Assembly: GCA_052400665.1 (NCBI GenBank)
Contig: JBQTGK010000002.1
From: JBQTGK01 sp052400665
GTDB lineage: Bacteria; Bacteroidota; Bacteroidia; Bacteroidales; Marinifilaceae
Direction: 5' to 3' (one strand)
DNA: 64,000 bases
Shown here piece after piece: positions 52,810 through 62,620 of the stretch; within the stretch, counting starts at the first letter, position 1; the number at the start of each line of letters is the position of its first letter. The notes under the pieces were generated by a model. The model had not been told where the DNA came from. It searched no databases and was given only the letters and a program-made list of their open reading frames with translations. A program made the position numbers and the translations under genes.

Positions 52810-54366
52810 TTATAAGTTTCTGTGTTCTATTCTTAGTAAATCGAATATGGTTTTTACCGGGTTAAAAGTAATAATCGGAACTTCTACAAAGGCTGTATTC
52901 CAGTCAGACATGGCTCCATTCCATAATCCGGGAAGTTCCATTGCTTTAAGATCGGCTCCATTATGCGATTTCTCTGATATAAATCCAGTTTGTTTGTCAA
53001 CGTATTTAGGTAAGTCGAATTTATTTCCCTTAAAATCTTTAATTCCACAAATCAGGTCAACAGGATTAAAATGAGTTGCTCTTTCTAAAATATTTTTTTG
53101 TCTCACATCCGATTTGTCAATTTGTGAGCCTTCAACAATTTGTAAAGATACCGAACCATCGGCATTACGAGCCCAGAAAGGACCACCACCAGGTTCACCC
53201 TCATTTTTCACCATCCCACAAACACGCATGGGTCTGTTAAATTTTTCGAATAAGTATTTTTTCAGTTTTTCAGGATTATCTTTCTTTAAGCTGGCAGGAG
53301 CAAGGGTGCAAAGCTTTTCTTCCAGAAAAGCAGACATTTCATCAAGTTTTTCCTGACTTATATTATTGTCTTCCTCTAAGGTTTTAAGATAATTAAAAGT
53401 GATTGATTGGTACTCTAAAAGTAAGCCAGCCAGCACTTTCTTAAACTGATAGGTTGTTTCTTTTAATCTGTCAGGAACGACATTATCAATATTTTTAATA
53501 AATACCACATCGGCATCCAGTTCATTTAAATTTTCGATAAGAGCACCATGTCCTCCCGGGCGAAATAAGATAGAACCATCTTCGTTGCGGAATGGGTTGT
53601 TATTAATATCTACAGCGATAGTATCGGTAGATGGTTTTTGAACCGAGTAATCAACTTTTAAACTTCCCTTGTATTTTTCTTCGAATGTTGATTTTGTTTT
53701 TTGAAAGCGATTGTTAAACAGTTCTTTGTGGTCTTCTGATACTGTTAAGTGAATTTTTGCTTCTCCATCTTCGTTTTTTGTGTAGTTTAAAGCCTCAACA
53801 AGATGTTCCTCGAAAGAGGTTCTGGAGTAGTGCTTGTATCTATGGAATTTAAGTAGTCCTTTAGGTAAATTACCATAGTTAAGGCCTTTGTGGTTCAGAA
53901 GCATTGATAAGATTTGCTTGAATTGGTTTTTTTCTACCATTTTATCCAAATCGATATCTTGTTCGATGCAGATATTTCTTAAATCTCCATAGAAGGCAAA
54001 ATCTTCCAATCGGTCAAAGAAATTATACATGCTTTCCGGACCTTTATTGCACAAAAATTTTAAATATTCATCTTCAGTGTCCTGATAGGTATTTAAAAAG
54101 TCGTATAAATACTTAAACATTCTTGAAGCCGCTCCCGAAGCAGGTACAAATTTTAATAGGGATAAACTTTTAGAGTGCTTGTTGTATACTTCTTCGTATA
54201 CCTCCAGCTCTTCGTCTTTTATTTTGGTTATTCCCTGATCAATGGTGGCGGGCTTTTTAAGTTTCATTTTAGGAAAACCACTATTGAAGTTCTTTATTTG
54301 TTCTTCAATTGTTTCCTTCGAAATTCCTTTCGATTCAAATTGAGATAGATCTTGTTCTGAAAACAT
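52810..54366 (-). CDS. DUF4301 domain protein
   Basis: 518 residues covered by one DUF4301 domain, found mainly in Bacteroidota. Landmarks: KFVPASGAASRMFKYLYDF near residue 75, FRPGGHGALIENLNELDADVVFIKNIDNVVPD in the middle, and VCGMVKNEGEPGGGPFW. The GGHGALIENL and DNVVPD segments resemble sugar nucleotidyltransferase loops (a GXG-Rossmann-like nucleotide site and metal site), so a UTP-sugar pyrophosphorylase-like fold is plausible, but this is inference. It is cytoplasmic, single-gene, with its own terminator. Confidence 0.85.
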   Translation of the reverse strand: MFSEQDLSQFESKGISKETIEEQIKNFNSGFPKMKLKKPATIDQGITKIKDEELEVYEEVYNKHSKSLSLLKFVPASGAASRMFKYLYDFLNTYQDTEDEYLKFLCNKGPESMYNFFDRLEDFAFYGDLRNICIEQDIDLDKMVEKNQFKQILSMLLNHKGLNYGNLPKGLLKFHRYKHYSRTSFEEHLVEALNYTKNEDGEAKIHLTVSEDHKELFNNRFQKTKSTFEEKYKGSLKVDYSVQKPSTDTIAVDINNNPFRNEDGSILFRPGGHGALIENLNELDADVVFIKNIDNVVPDRLKETTYQFKKVLAGLLLEYQSITFNYLKTLEEDNNISQEKLDEMSAFLEEKLCTLAPASLKKDNPEKLKKYLFEKFNRPMRVCGMVKNEGEPGGGPFWARNADGSVSLQIVEGSQIDKSDVRQKNILERATHFNPVDLICGIKDFKGNKFDLPKYVDKQTGFISEKSHNGADLKAMELPGLWNGAMSDWNTAFVEVPIITFNPVKTIFDLLRIEHRNL

Positions 54367-54799
54367 GGTTAAAGGTTTTGATTTAATTATCAGGCAATAT
54401 AAATAATACTTTCAATAAATGAAAAGCCATTTTCATTTAAAAGTAACACAATTATGCCTCCTGAATTTAGTCAGGAGAAATTACATAAGATTGCTGATTA
54501 CTGGTAAAATTAGCATTTGTTATGGAAAGTAATGTCATCAATAGATTAATTTTATGTGCTTTTTTTTAATCTCAGGTACTGAAATCCTGCTGTACTGCTT
54601 CTTCTGCTTGCTCTTATTTTTTGGTGTTGCAAGTGTATAGCTGTCTGGTTTGGTCATTTAAAATTTTTGTGAATAAAAAATCTATTTTGTTTGTATTGAT
54701 ATCAGATAACTATAGAATATGAAGCTAAAGGTATAATTCTTCGAATCTGATGTGTGTGATGATTTTCTTTTGTATTTTTGGACAAAATAAAAAAATAGC
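54367..54799. other. Intergenic region before radical SAM gene
   Basis: 433 AT-rich bases between divergent genes. It holds a perfect 7-base stem CTCCTGA/TCAGGAG (54458-54477) not followed by a T-run and the -7 box of the rightward gene. No credible coding frame or structured RNA was found. Confidence 0.5.
54773..54780 (+). promoter_or_regulatory. -7 box TATTTTTG for radical SAM gene
   Basis: A perfect TAnnTTTG match 19 bases before the ATG, which implies a very short leader. Confidence 0.5.
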
Positions 54800-55750
54800 A
54801 TGACAGATATTATCTATCCCTGGGGACACAGCAGAAGATACAATGATTTTCCATCTTATTTTAAAAGCCGTTTTACCGAGAGAATTCAAAAAGTTTCTAT
54901 CGATGCAGGATTTACTTGCCCTAATCGCGATGGAAGTAAAGGGGTAGGCGGTTGTACCTACTGTAATAACAACAGCTTTAATCCTGATTATTGTAGCCCC
55001 AAAAAAACAATAAGTCAGCAAATTAACGAAGGTGTAGATTTTTTTAAAGCCAAATATAAAAGTCAGAAATACCTGGCTTATTTTCAGGCTTACTCCAATA
55101 CTTACGGTTCTATCGATCTTATAAAAAGATTGTACGAAGAAGCATTGTCTCACGAAAAAGTGATTGGTCTTGTTATTGGTACCAGACCCGATTGTGTTAG
55201 CAATGAGGTTCTGGATTATCTTGAGAGTTTAGCGAAAGATCATTATATAGGAGTGGAATATGGTGTTGAGTCGGCTAATGATGAGGCTTTAAAAGCCATT
55301 AACCGCGGACATACTTATGCCGAGGCCGAAGCTACAATATTAAATACTGCAGGAAGAGGCATTCATATTGGGGCTCATTTGGTTAACGGTTTGCCTTTTG
55401 ATAGCAAAGAGGATATGATTGCTCATGCCATTCGGGTATCTAAATTACCGGTTGAGACACTAAAATTGCATCAGTTGCAGGTGTTAAATCACACCCGTAT
55501 GGCTAAGGAGTATGAAAAGGAGCCAGATAAATTTTATCTTTTTGAATATGAAGAATACCTGGAGTTTATTGTAGATGTAATCGAACGAATAAATCCAGAT
55601 ATAATGCTGGAGCGATTCTTAAATCAGGCACCTCCGGGTTGGTTGATTGCACCCAAATGGGGAGGCGTTAAAAATTTTGAATTTATAAATCAGTTGGATA
55701 AAAAATTAAAAGAAAGGGAAACCTGGCAGGGAAGACTCTTCGAAAAGTAA
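54800..55750 (+). CDS. Radical SAM protein, TIGR01212/YhcC family
   Basis: 316 residues. The iron-sulfur cysteines are C40, C52 and C55 (FTCPNRDGSKGVGGCTYC), an unusual C-x11-C-x2-C spacing that marks this family. IGVEYGVESANDEALKAINRGHTYAEAE follows as the SAM-binding and turn region. The reaction is unknown. It is convergent with the TPR lipoprotein gene with no gap, so the two stops touch at 55750/55751. Confidence 0.93.
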   Translation: MTDIIYPWGHSRRYNDFPSYFKSRFTERIQKVSIDAGFTCPNRDGSKGVGGCTYCNNNSFNPDYCSPKKTISQQINEGVDFFKAKYKSQKYLAYFQAYSNTYGSIDLIKRLYEEALSHEKVIGLVIGTRPDCVSNEVLDYLESLAKDHYIGVEYGVESANDEALKAINRGHTYAEAEATILNTAGRGIHIGAHLVNGLPFDSKEDMIAHAIRVSKLPVETLKLHQLQVLNHTRMAKEYEKEPDKFYLFEYEEYLEFIVDVIERINPDIMLERFLNQAPPGWLIAPKWGGVKNFEFINQLDKKLKERETWQGRLFEK

Positions 55751-56470
55751 TTAGTCGATTTGCTCTAAACTGATATTTTTATAACCCAATTTTTTGGCTT
55801 TCTGAATGTCTTTTAGAGCACTTTTTTTATCTCCGGTTTTAAGTTTAGCAATTCCCCGGGCATAATAAGCACGGTCGAGTTTTTTGTCTATACGAATGGC
55901 TTTGCTGTAGAATTTTATTGCCTCTTTAAAATTTTTAGTGCAATCTAAACAAACTGCTTTATTGTAATATACAGCCGATGAGTTTAATCCCAGTTGAATG
56001 GATTGATTGTAATCGGCAATTGCTCCCTTATAATCTTTATTATAATACTTACAAATTCCTCGGTAATGATAGGCTTTAAAGCTTTCAGGATTTATTTTTA
56101 GTGTTTGCGTATAATCTGCTATTGCTTTTTTGTAATTTTTCTGATTCTCGTATAAAATAGCTCGATTCAGGTAAGCTTCTTCTTCCTGTTTTTGTTTTGT
56201 AATTACAACAGTTAAATCTTTTATAGCAGTACTGTTATTGTTTAGGTAAGAATAGCAGATTGCTCTATTAAAATAAGCAGGAAGATAATTTGCATCCTTT
56301 TTTATAATTTGAGAAAAATGCTGAGCAGCTTGCTTGTACTTATGGCTTTTAAGTAATTCAATACCCTTTTCATTTTCAATATCTTTTTCATTTTTATTAC
56401 ATCCGCTAAAGGTGAACAAAAAACTTATAAGAAGTAGAAATAAAAATGCTTTTTGGTATGAGTGTGCCAT
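55751..56470 (-). CDS. TPR lipoprotein
   Basis: About 239 residues from the ATG at 56470. A lipobox signal peptide (AFLFLLLISFLFTFSGC) is followed by five or six TPR repeats (PAYFNRAICYSYLNNNSTAI, AYLNRAILYENQKNYKKAIADY, SFKAYHYRGICKYYNKDYKGAI). A frame extension to 56506 would spoil the signal sequence. It probably is anchored in the envelope and binds proteins. No partner is evident. Confidence 0.85.
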   Translation of the reverse strand: MAHSYQKAFLFLLLISFLFTFSGCNKNEKDIENEKGIELLKSHKYKQAAQHFSQIIKKDANYLPAYFNRAICYSYLNNNSTAIKDLTVVITKQKQEEEAYLNRAILYENQKNYKKAIADYTQTLKINPESFKAYHYRGICKYYNKDYKGAIADYNQSIQLGLNSSAVYYNKAVCLDCTKNFKEAIKFYSKAIRIDKKLDRAYYARGIAKLKTGDKKSALKDIQKAKKLGYKNISLEQID

Positions 56471-56629
56471 ATAATTTAAGGAGCTATTAAAAAAGCTAAT
56501 ATACAATATATATAATAAATATTAAAATTTTAATCTCAGTAATGTTAGTATCAATTAATTTCAGGTTTAAGCTTAAGGAATTCATTTACCAAAAGGAATC
56601 GTGAAATTCTATTTTGCGATCCAAAATAG

Positions 56630-56662
56630 TTCGGCATCCCATTTTGCTGTAGGAATGCCGAA
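56630..56662 (-). terminator. Possible terminator after ygiQ-type gene
   Basis: Arms TTCGGCAT and ATGCCGAA pair perfectly; on the minus strand ACTATTTT follows, a poor T-run, so it is tentative. Confidence 0.4.
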
Positions 56663-56719
56663 TAATTTACAGGGACTGATATTGATATCTTAAGTAAGTT
56701 GTTCCTAATAGGAGTGTAA

Positions 56720-58555
56720 CTATTTAAATAGCTTAGTGATCATATCTTTTTTACCCATCATAGTCAGTTCGTTTTTAATAGCTTCGCGATATTCTCTTTT
56801 GTACCAAAATAAGAACTTGCGTTGCGATAATTTTTCTTTTTTCGATTTCGCGGTATACACTTTCTTTAAGGTATATGGGTGATAGCCAGAATAGTAAATA
56901 ACCGTTGCTACAGTCATAGGTGTAGGCGTAAAATCCTGAACCTGTTCCAGTTTGAAATCCAGTTCCTTTGTTTTTATTGCCAGATCGGCCATGTCGGCAG
57001 GATGACTTCCGGGGTGACTGGAAATAAAATACGGAATTAGCTGTTGGTTTATGCCTTCCTTTTTGTTTATGCTATCGAATAAGTTTTTTAGTTCGTAAAA
57101 GAGCTTAAACGAAGGTTTTCTCATCACATTTAAAACTTCGTCGGAGGTGTGTTCCGGAGCAACTTTTAGTCTTCCGGATACATGATTTTTAATTAGTTCG
57201 ACAGCATACTCTTTATTCGATTTATTTGTCGACTCATTTTTTGTTTTATGCATCATTAAATCGTAGCGTACACCACTTCCAATAAATGATTTTTTTATTC
57301 CGGGAATTTTATCGGCTTTTCTGTAAATGTCAAGCAAAGGCTTATGGTCGGTATTTAAATTCGGACATACATTAGGATGCAGACAGGAAGGTCTTTTGCA
57401 GGTTTTACAAATCGACTCATCCACACCTTTCATTTGGTACATATTAGCCGATGGACCTCCTAAATCAGATAAATATCCTTTAAAACCATCCATTTTAGTG
57501 ATTTGTTCCACCTCTTTTAGTATTGATTTTTCGGAACGATTGGCAATAAACTTACCCTGGTGAGCAGATATGGTACAGAAGGAACAGCCTCCAAAGCATC
57601 CCCGATGCAGGTTCACCGAAAATTTAATCATATCAAAGGAAGGAATTGTTTTTCCTTTGTATCGTGGATGCGGTAGGCGAGTAAATGGCAAGTCGAAAAC
57701 TGCATCTAATTCTTTTTCGCTCATTACCTTATACGGAGGATTTACAATGATTTGCTGGTCTTTGTAATTTTGAATCAGTTTTTTGGCCTGCATAGCATTG
57801 GATTCCTCTTCGATATGGCGGAAATTAGCTGCAAATTTCTTCCTATCTGAAAGACAATCTTCATGAGAATTTAGTTCTAAACTTTCCCATTGTTTTTTGC
57901 TGGCATATTTTTCATCTTTATTTGCAAGAAACGAGGTTTGAGGAATATTAGTAAGAGAATAAAAAGGAACTCCTCTTTTTAGTAGACGTACAATTTCTTT
58001 TAAAGGTTTTTCTCCCATTCCGTAAACCAGCAAATCGGCATGACTATCGCACAGAATGCTGGGGCATAATTTATCTTCCCAGTAATCGTAGTGAGTTAAC
58101 CTACGCAGAGAAGCTTCAATTCCACCAATTAATATGGGGGTTTCAGGAAAAAGTTTCTTTAGTATCTGAGAGTAGACTATTGTAGGTTTGTCCGGACGAA
58201 AGCCATGTTTACCTCCAGGGGTATAGGCATCATCATGTCGCAATCTTCTGTTTGCAGTATAATGATTTACCATGGAATCCATATTTCCAGCAGAAATACC
58301 AAAAAATAATCTTGGCTGACCCAGCTTTTTGAAATCACGCAAATCGTCCCGCCAGTTTGGTTGTGGAACAATGGCTACTTTTAGCCCTTCCTTTTCCAGA
58401 ACACGGCCAATAACCGATGTGCCAAAAGAAGGATGATCTACATACGCATCGCCACTAAACAGGATAACATCCAATTCGTCCCAACCTCTTTCTTTTACCT
58501 CTTTGGCCGATGTAGGTAGCCATTGCTTATATTGAGTATTATTTTTTTCTGCCAT
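56720..58555 (-). CDS. YgiQ family radical SAM protein
   Basis: 611 residues. The N-terminal domain (to about 290) starts with LPTSAKEVKERGWDELDVILFSGDAYVDHPSFG. The radical SAM cysteines are C320, C324 and C327 (LHRGCFGGCSFCTISAHQG), followed by a C-terminal domain that ends in basic helices. Extra cysteines near 385-400 (ICKTCKRPSCLHPNVCPN) suggest a second metal site. The reaction of YgiQ is unknown. A -7 box is 18 bases upstream. Confidence 0.95.
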   Translation of the reverse strand: MAEKNNTQYKQWLPTSAKEVKERGWDELDVILFSGDAYVDHPSFGTSVIGRVLEKEGLKVAIVPQPNWRDDLRDFKKLGQPRLFFGISAGNMDSMVNHYTANRRLRHDDAYTPGGKHGFRPDKPTIVYSQILKKLFPETPILIGGIEASLRRLTHYDYWEDKLCPSILCDSHADLLVYGMGEKPLKEIVRLLKRGVPFYSLTNIPQTSFLANKDEKYASKKQWESLELNSHEDCLSDRKKFAANFRHIEEESNAMQAKKLIQNYKDQQIIVNPPYKVMSEKELDAVFDLPFTRLPHPRYKGKTIPSFDMIKFSVNLHRGCFGGCSFCTISAHQGKFIANRSEKSILKEVEQITKMDGFKGYLSDLGGPSANMYQMKGVDESICKTCKRPSCLHPNVCPNLNTDHKPLLDIYRKADKIPGIKKSFIGSGVRYDLMMHKTKNESTNKSNKEYAVELIKNHVSGRLKVAPEHTSDEVLNVMRKPSFKLFYELKNLFDSINKKEGINQQLIPYFISSHPGSHPADMADLAIKTKELDFKLEQVQDFTPTPMTVATVIYYSGYHPYTLKKVYTAKSKKEKLSQRKFLFWYKREYREAIKNELTMMGKKDMITKLFK

Positions 58556-58572
58556 AAATTTCTAAATTACCG

Positions 58573-58580
58573 CAAAGATA
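58573..58580 (-). promoter_or_regulatory. -7 box TATCTTTG for ygiQ-type gene
   Basis: A perfect TAnnTTTG match on the minus strand, 18 bases before the start codon, giving a leader of about 10 bases. Confidence 0.5.
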
Positions 58581-58643
58581 AGATTTTAATAATTATTTCT
58601 ACTAGCTGTGCCTTTATCTATAAGCTAAGGAGCAATTGTTAGT

Positions 58644-58674
58644 TTGTTAGTTCCGAACTTTGATTTTATATTTG
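58644..58674 (+). promoter_or_regulatory. Promoter of the histidinol-phosphatase-like gene
   Basis: TTG (58644-58646), 20-base spacer and TATATTTG (58667-58674), a perfect -7 box, 17 bases before the ATG. Confidence 0.75.
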
Positions 58675-58690
58675 TCAACATAAAAAAACG

Positions 58691-59530
58691 ATGACTCACT
58701 TTTCTTTTCATACACACTCTTCCTTTTGCGATGGTAAAATGACGCCTGAAACTTATGTTTTGCATGCCATTAGTTTGGGAATGAGTTCAATTGGCTTTTC
58801 ATCTCATGCACCTTTGCATGACAATTTTGTCTGGGCCATGAAATCAGACAATTTAGAATCCTATTTATCCGAAATTGAAAGGTTGAAAAAAAAGTATGAA
58901 GGAGAAATTACTATTTTTCTTTCCCTCGAGATTGATTATGTCCCGGGAGTAAGTCAGTCTTTTGAAAAGTGGAAACAGGAGTGTGCATTAGATTATACAA
59001 TTGGATCTGTTCATTTGGTTAAAGCTGGCTCGGAACGCGATTTTTGGTTTCTGGATGGTCCGGATCGTAATTATAGTAAGGGAATTAATGAATTATTTTA
59101 TGGAGATGTGCAAAAAGCTGTGAGCTCTTACTACAATCAGGTAATTGAAATGATAAAAGAACAAAAACCAGATGTAATTGGACATATCGATAAAGTAAAG
59201 ATGAACAATAAGAATATTTTTTTCGATGAAAAAGAGGATTGGTATATTGATCTTCTTGATAGAACTTTAGCAAGTGTAGAAGAATCCAATTGTATTGTGG
59301 AAGTGAATACCCGTGGCATATACAAGAAGAAATCTCAAGAGCTCTTTCCCGATTCATATTTTCTGGAACAATGCTACCGCAGAAAAATTCGGATGACTAT
59401 TAGTTCCGATGCTCATCATCCCGATGAATTAATTGCGGGTTTTGATACTGCAAAAAAAAGACTGAAAGATATTGGTTTCGAGTATGTTTATGTGTTTTTT
59501 GAAGGAGAGTGGATGCCAGAGCCTATCTGA
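58691..59530 (+). CDS. PHP-family histidinol-phosphatase-like protein
   Basis: 279 residues. Motifs FHTHSSFCDGKMTPETYV, GFSSHAPL, SLEIDYVPG, GSVHLV, IGHIDKVK, VEVNTRG and SSDAHHPDE follow the order of HisJ/HisK-type PHP phosphatases. The usual role is dephosphorylation of histidinol phosphate, the penultimate step in histidine synthesis, but no other his gene is nearby, so a different phosphate ester is possible. It has its own promoter. Confidence 0.88.
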   Translation: MTHFSFHTHSSFCDGKMTPETYVLHAISLGMSSIGFSSHAPLHDNFVWAMKSDNLESYLSEIERLKKKYEGEITIFLSLEIDYVPGVSQSFEKWKQECALDYTIGSVHLVKAGSERDFWFLDGPDRNYSKGINELFYGDVQKAVSSYYNQVIEMIKEQKPDVIGHIDKVKMNNKNIFFDEKEDWYIDLLDRTLASVEESNCIVEVNTRGIYKKKSQELFPDSYFLEQCYRRKIRMTISSDAHHPDELIAGFDTAKKRLKDIGFEYVYVFFEGEWMPEPI

Positions 59531-59751
59531 ATTCATAAAAAACGAATCTTTAATTAAGTAAATAATCGGAAGGAGTATAGATAAATTATGCTATTTTTAC
59601 TCTCTTCAAAATACAGTACTGCCTTTGTAAAAGAAAATGGCTCTATTTGCCTGTTCTGTATTTAAAAAATTAGACCTTAAAATAAAACATAAAACAAGCT
59701 TCTCATACTTACCTTAATCGGAAGAAAGGGCTTGGAGGAAAAATATTATAT

Positions 59752-61557
59752 ATGAAATTAGTTGATCCCAAAGATTTACTTAAAGCAAGTGAAAGTCTCA
59801 ATTGGTTTGGAGGGGAAAGCTTTGCTAAATTGCTAATGTATCTTCTTAAGTTAAACAAACTTAACGAATTGTATTCTGCCAACTGTCGCAAAGATGGAAT
59901 AGATTTTATTGATGCTTTAATTGATGATCTTGGAATTAAATTTGAAATTGATGATGAGGAGTTAAAGAGAATTCCTAAAGAAGGACCATTTATAAGCATC
60001 TCTAATCATCCTTTTGGTGGAATAGATGGGATTATACTTATTAAGATAATTTGCATGGTTCGTCCGGATTTTAGGGCGATGGCAAATTTTTTATTGAAAA
60101 AGATACAACCTATTCAGGATTATTTTTTAGGTGTTAACCCTTTCGAAACCCGTAAAGGTGTTGCCTCCAGTACAGGTGGTTTAAAAGAAGCCCTTAGACA
60201 TTTAAGTGATGGGAAACCATTGGGAATTTTTCCGGCAGGAGAGGTTTCTTCCTATCGGTTCGAAACGCATAATATTACCGATAAGCAATGGATGCCTTCT
60301 ATCCTGAAATTTATTAAGAAAGCAGAAGTTCCTGTGGTTCCAATTTATTTTCAGGGTAGTAATAGTTTGATATTTCATCTTTTAGGGATGATTCATCCTA
60401 CCTTAAGAACGGTGAAACTGCCCTCGGAACTTCTAAATAAAAAGAACAAAACCATACGCATAAGAATTGGAAACCCTATTTCTGTAAAAGACCAGAAAGA
60501 TTTTACGGATATTAATCAGTACGGACGATTTTTGCGTACAAAAACATATATGCTGGGAACACCTATTGAGGTGAAAAAATTCTACAAGCTTAAGCGAAGA
60601 AGTAAAAAAGAAAAAGTAGAGCCCCTTATCGATCCGGTGGATCCGGAATTAATTCGGTCCGAAGTAGAGAGTCTGAAGGAAGATTATATGTTATTTAAAA
60701 GTCGTTCTTATGTTGTATATTGTGCGCCTTCTGCTAAGTTGCCAAATATCTTAACAGAACTGGGGCGACTGCGTGAAATTACTTTTCGTGAGGTAGGCGA
60801 AGGAACCAATCAGAGTATCGATGTTGACGAGTACGATTTGTATTATCATCAGCTTTTTATCTGGGATGAAGAGAATCATAAAATAGTAGGAGCCTATCGG
60901 GTAGGAAAAGGAAATGAAATTTTATCGGGCTATGGGCTTAAGGGGTTTTATTTGCAAAGCCTTTTTAAAATGAGTAAGCAATTTCAGCCTGTATTAAATC
61001 AGTCGCTGGAATTAGGTCGCTCGTTTATTGTTAAGGAATATCAGCGAAAGCCAATGCCTTTGTTTTTGTTATGGAAAGGGATACTGTATTTCCTTCTTAA
61101 AAATCCCGAGTCGAGATATTTAATCGGTCCGGTGAGTATTAGTAATCAATATTCGAATTTATCTAAAGATTTGATAATTAAGTTTATCATGTCCAATTAT
61201 TTTAATTATGAATTGGGACAACTGGTTAAGCCTCGAAAACAATTTAAAGTTAAAACAAGCGATCTGGATATTGATATATTACTGGAAACAGCAAAGAGTG
61301 ATATCAATAAATTAGACAAGCTGATTGGTGATTTTGAGATTACAAATGATAAGTTGCCGGTTTTATTAAAAAAGTATATTTCCTTAAATGCCAAGATTAT
61401 AGGTTTCAATATCGATCCTAATTTTAATGATTGCCTGGATGGTTTAATCGTGATTGATCTTTTCGATGTGCCACTTAAGGTAATAGAGTCATTATCAAAG
61501 GAAATTAACGATGATACAATTCTACAAAGATTTTCTTCTGAAGAAATAGAGTTTTAG
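59752..61557 (+). CDS. OlsF-like bifunctional aminolipid acyltransferase
   Basis: 601 residues in two parts. The N-terminal half is a PlsC-type O-acyltransferase with NHPFGGID (85-92; an H-x5-D variant) and FPAGEVSS (160-167). The C-terminal half, from about 300 (SRSYVVYCAPSAKLPNILTELGRLREITFREVGEG), is an OlsB/GNAT-type N-acyltransferase. Fused enzymes of this order make ornithine or glycine lipids in Bacteroidota and some Proteobacteria (OlsF): N-acylation with 3-hydroxy fatty acid, then O-acylation. The amino acid used cannot be read from the sequence. The ATG at 59752 has AGGAAAAA upstream. Confidence 0.85.
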   Translation: MKLVDPKDLLKASESLNWFGGESFAKLLMYLLKLNKLNELYSANCRKDGIDFIDALIDDLGIKFEIDDEELKRIPKEGPFISISNHPFGGIDGIILIKIICMVRPDFRAMANFLLKKIQPIQDYFLGVNPFETRKGVASSTGGLKEALRHLSDGKPLGIFPAGEVSSYRFETHNITDKQWMPSILKFIKKAEVPVVPIYFQGSNSLIFHLLGMIHPTLRTVKLPSELLNKKNKTIRIRIGNPISVKDQKDFTDINQYGRFLRTKTYMLGTPIEVKKFYKLKRRSKKEKVEPLIDPVDPELIRSEVESLKEDYMLFKSRSYVVYCAPSAKLPNILTELGRLREITFREVGEGTNQSIDVDEYDLYYHQLFIWDEENHKIVGAYRVGKGNEILSGYGLKGFYLQSLFKMSKQFQPVLNQSLELGRSFIVKEYQRKPMPLFLLWKGILYFLLKNPESRYLIGPVSISNQYSNLSKDLIIKFIMSNYFNYELGQLVKPRKQFKVKTSDLDIDILLETAKSDINKLDKLIGDFEITNDKLPVLLKKYISLNAKIIGFNIDPNFNDCLDGLIVIDLFDVPLKVIESLSKEINDDTILQRFSSEEIEF

Positions 61558-61611
61558 AAGATATTTTACGAACTTTGCGATTCAATTTTGTTAACTGAAA
61601 AAGACGAGTAA

Positions 61612-62262
61612 TTGGACTTTCAATATATTTTTAAAGGCATTGTTGTTGGCTTAATGGTATCTATACCTTTGGGGCCAATTGGCGTATTGATCATTCAAAA
61701 GACAATACAAAAAGGGAGGCTGGCCGGTTTTATTTCCGGGATGGGTGCTGCCGTTGCCGATATGTTTTATGCAACAGTTGCTGCATTTGGTTTGGGAATT
61801 GTCCTGAATTTTATAAAGACACAGGAATTTTACCTTCAATTAATAGGCAGTATTTTTTTGGTGTACGTGGGCATGCGAATTTTTCTTACCAATCCGGTAA
61901 AGCAAATACGCGGGGCTAAAAAAACTGGTAAAAAAGGAATGCTGGGCGATTTTTTGTCTATCTTCTTTCTGACTGCATCGAATCCTATAGCAGTATTTGT
62001 TTTTGTGGCAGTATTTGCCGGGACCTCTATTTTTGGAAGCAATCCAACCCTTCGAATCGAGCTGTTTCTAATTTTGGGAGTTCTCCTGGGGGGAGGACTT
62101 TGGTGGTACACACTTTCAACAATCATCAATGCATTTCGTAAAAAATTCAGATTAAAACAGTTGTTCTGGATCAATAAAATATCCGGAATTATTATTGCTG
62201 TTCTAGGTCTGCTCGCATTTTTGGCCTGTTTCGAGCCTATTAAGTCTTTTATTCATTCGTAG
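61612..62262 (+). CDS. LysE/RhtB family exporter
   Basis: 216 residues with six membrane helices. The family start is visible as GLMVSIPLGPIGVLIIQKTIQKGRLAGFISGMGAAVADMFYATVA, with PLGP in the first helix and NP in the fourth (ASNPIAVFVF). LysE proteins export amino acids or small amines. The start is a TTG (61612) with no strong ribosome-binding site; a later ATG would cut the first helix. It lies 54 bases after the acyltransferase gene; cotranscription is likely. Confidence 0.85.
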   Translation: MDFQYIFKGIVVGLMVSIPLGPIGVLIIQKTIQKGRLAGFISGMGAAVADMFYATVAAFGLGIVLNFIKTQEFYLQLIGSIFLVYVGMRIFLTNPVKQIRGAKKTGKKGMLGDFLSIFFLTASNPIAVFVFVAVFAGTSIFGSNPTLRIELFLILGVLLGGGLWWYTLSTIINAFRKKFRLKQLFWINKISGIIIAVLGLLAFLACFEPIKSFIHS

Positions 62263-62276
62263 GTTTTAAGTGACAA

Positions 62277-62620
62277 GTTCCAAAAACCAAGTAGTAAGGA
62301 AAAAGGAAAAAGGAAGAAGTTCCAAGTTTCAAGTTCCAAAAAACAAGTAGTAAGGAACAAGGATAAAGGAAGAAGTTCCAAGCTCCAAGCTCCAAGTGTC
62401 AAGTGACAAGTATCAAGTAATAAGTAACAAGTTCCAAGTTTCAAGTGACAAGTATCAAGCTCCAAGCTCCAAGTGACAAGTATCAAGTAATAAGTCTAAG
62501 CTTTAATTTTTGGTTTTGAAATTTGGGTTTTGATTTTTGGAATTTATTTTTTTTGACTTTGGACTTTGAAACTTGAAACTTGGGTTTTGAAATTTGAAAT
62601 TTGATTTTTTTGAATTTGCC
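62277..62620. repeat. Degenerate tandem repeats of AAGTTCCAAG-type words
   Basis: Two copies of a 56-base imperfect unit lie at 62277-62332 and 62333-62388. A 25-base word beginning AAGTGACAAGTATCAAG is repeated exactly at 62401-62425 and 62471-62495. The right part (62520-62610) is made of the reverse-complement words (TTTGAAACTTGAAACTTGG), so the block is an imperfect giant inverted repeat. The open frame across it (62253-62486, minus) is an artefact. No gene is present. Confidence 0.8.

Noticed and set aside
54725..55153. Minus-strand frame of 142 codons
   Set aside because: It is a shadow of the radical SAM gene, whose three cysteines and promoter are clear.
62253..62486. Minus-strand frame of 77 codons with Leu, Thr and Trp repeats
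   Set aside because: It is made only of the degenerate AAGTTCCAAG repeats; no start signal and no domain.
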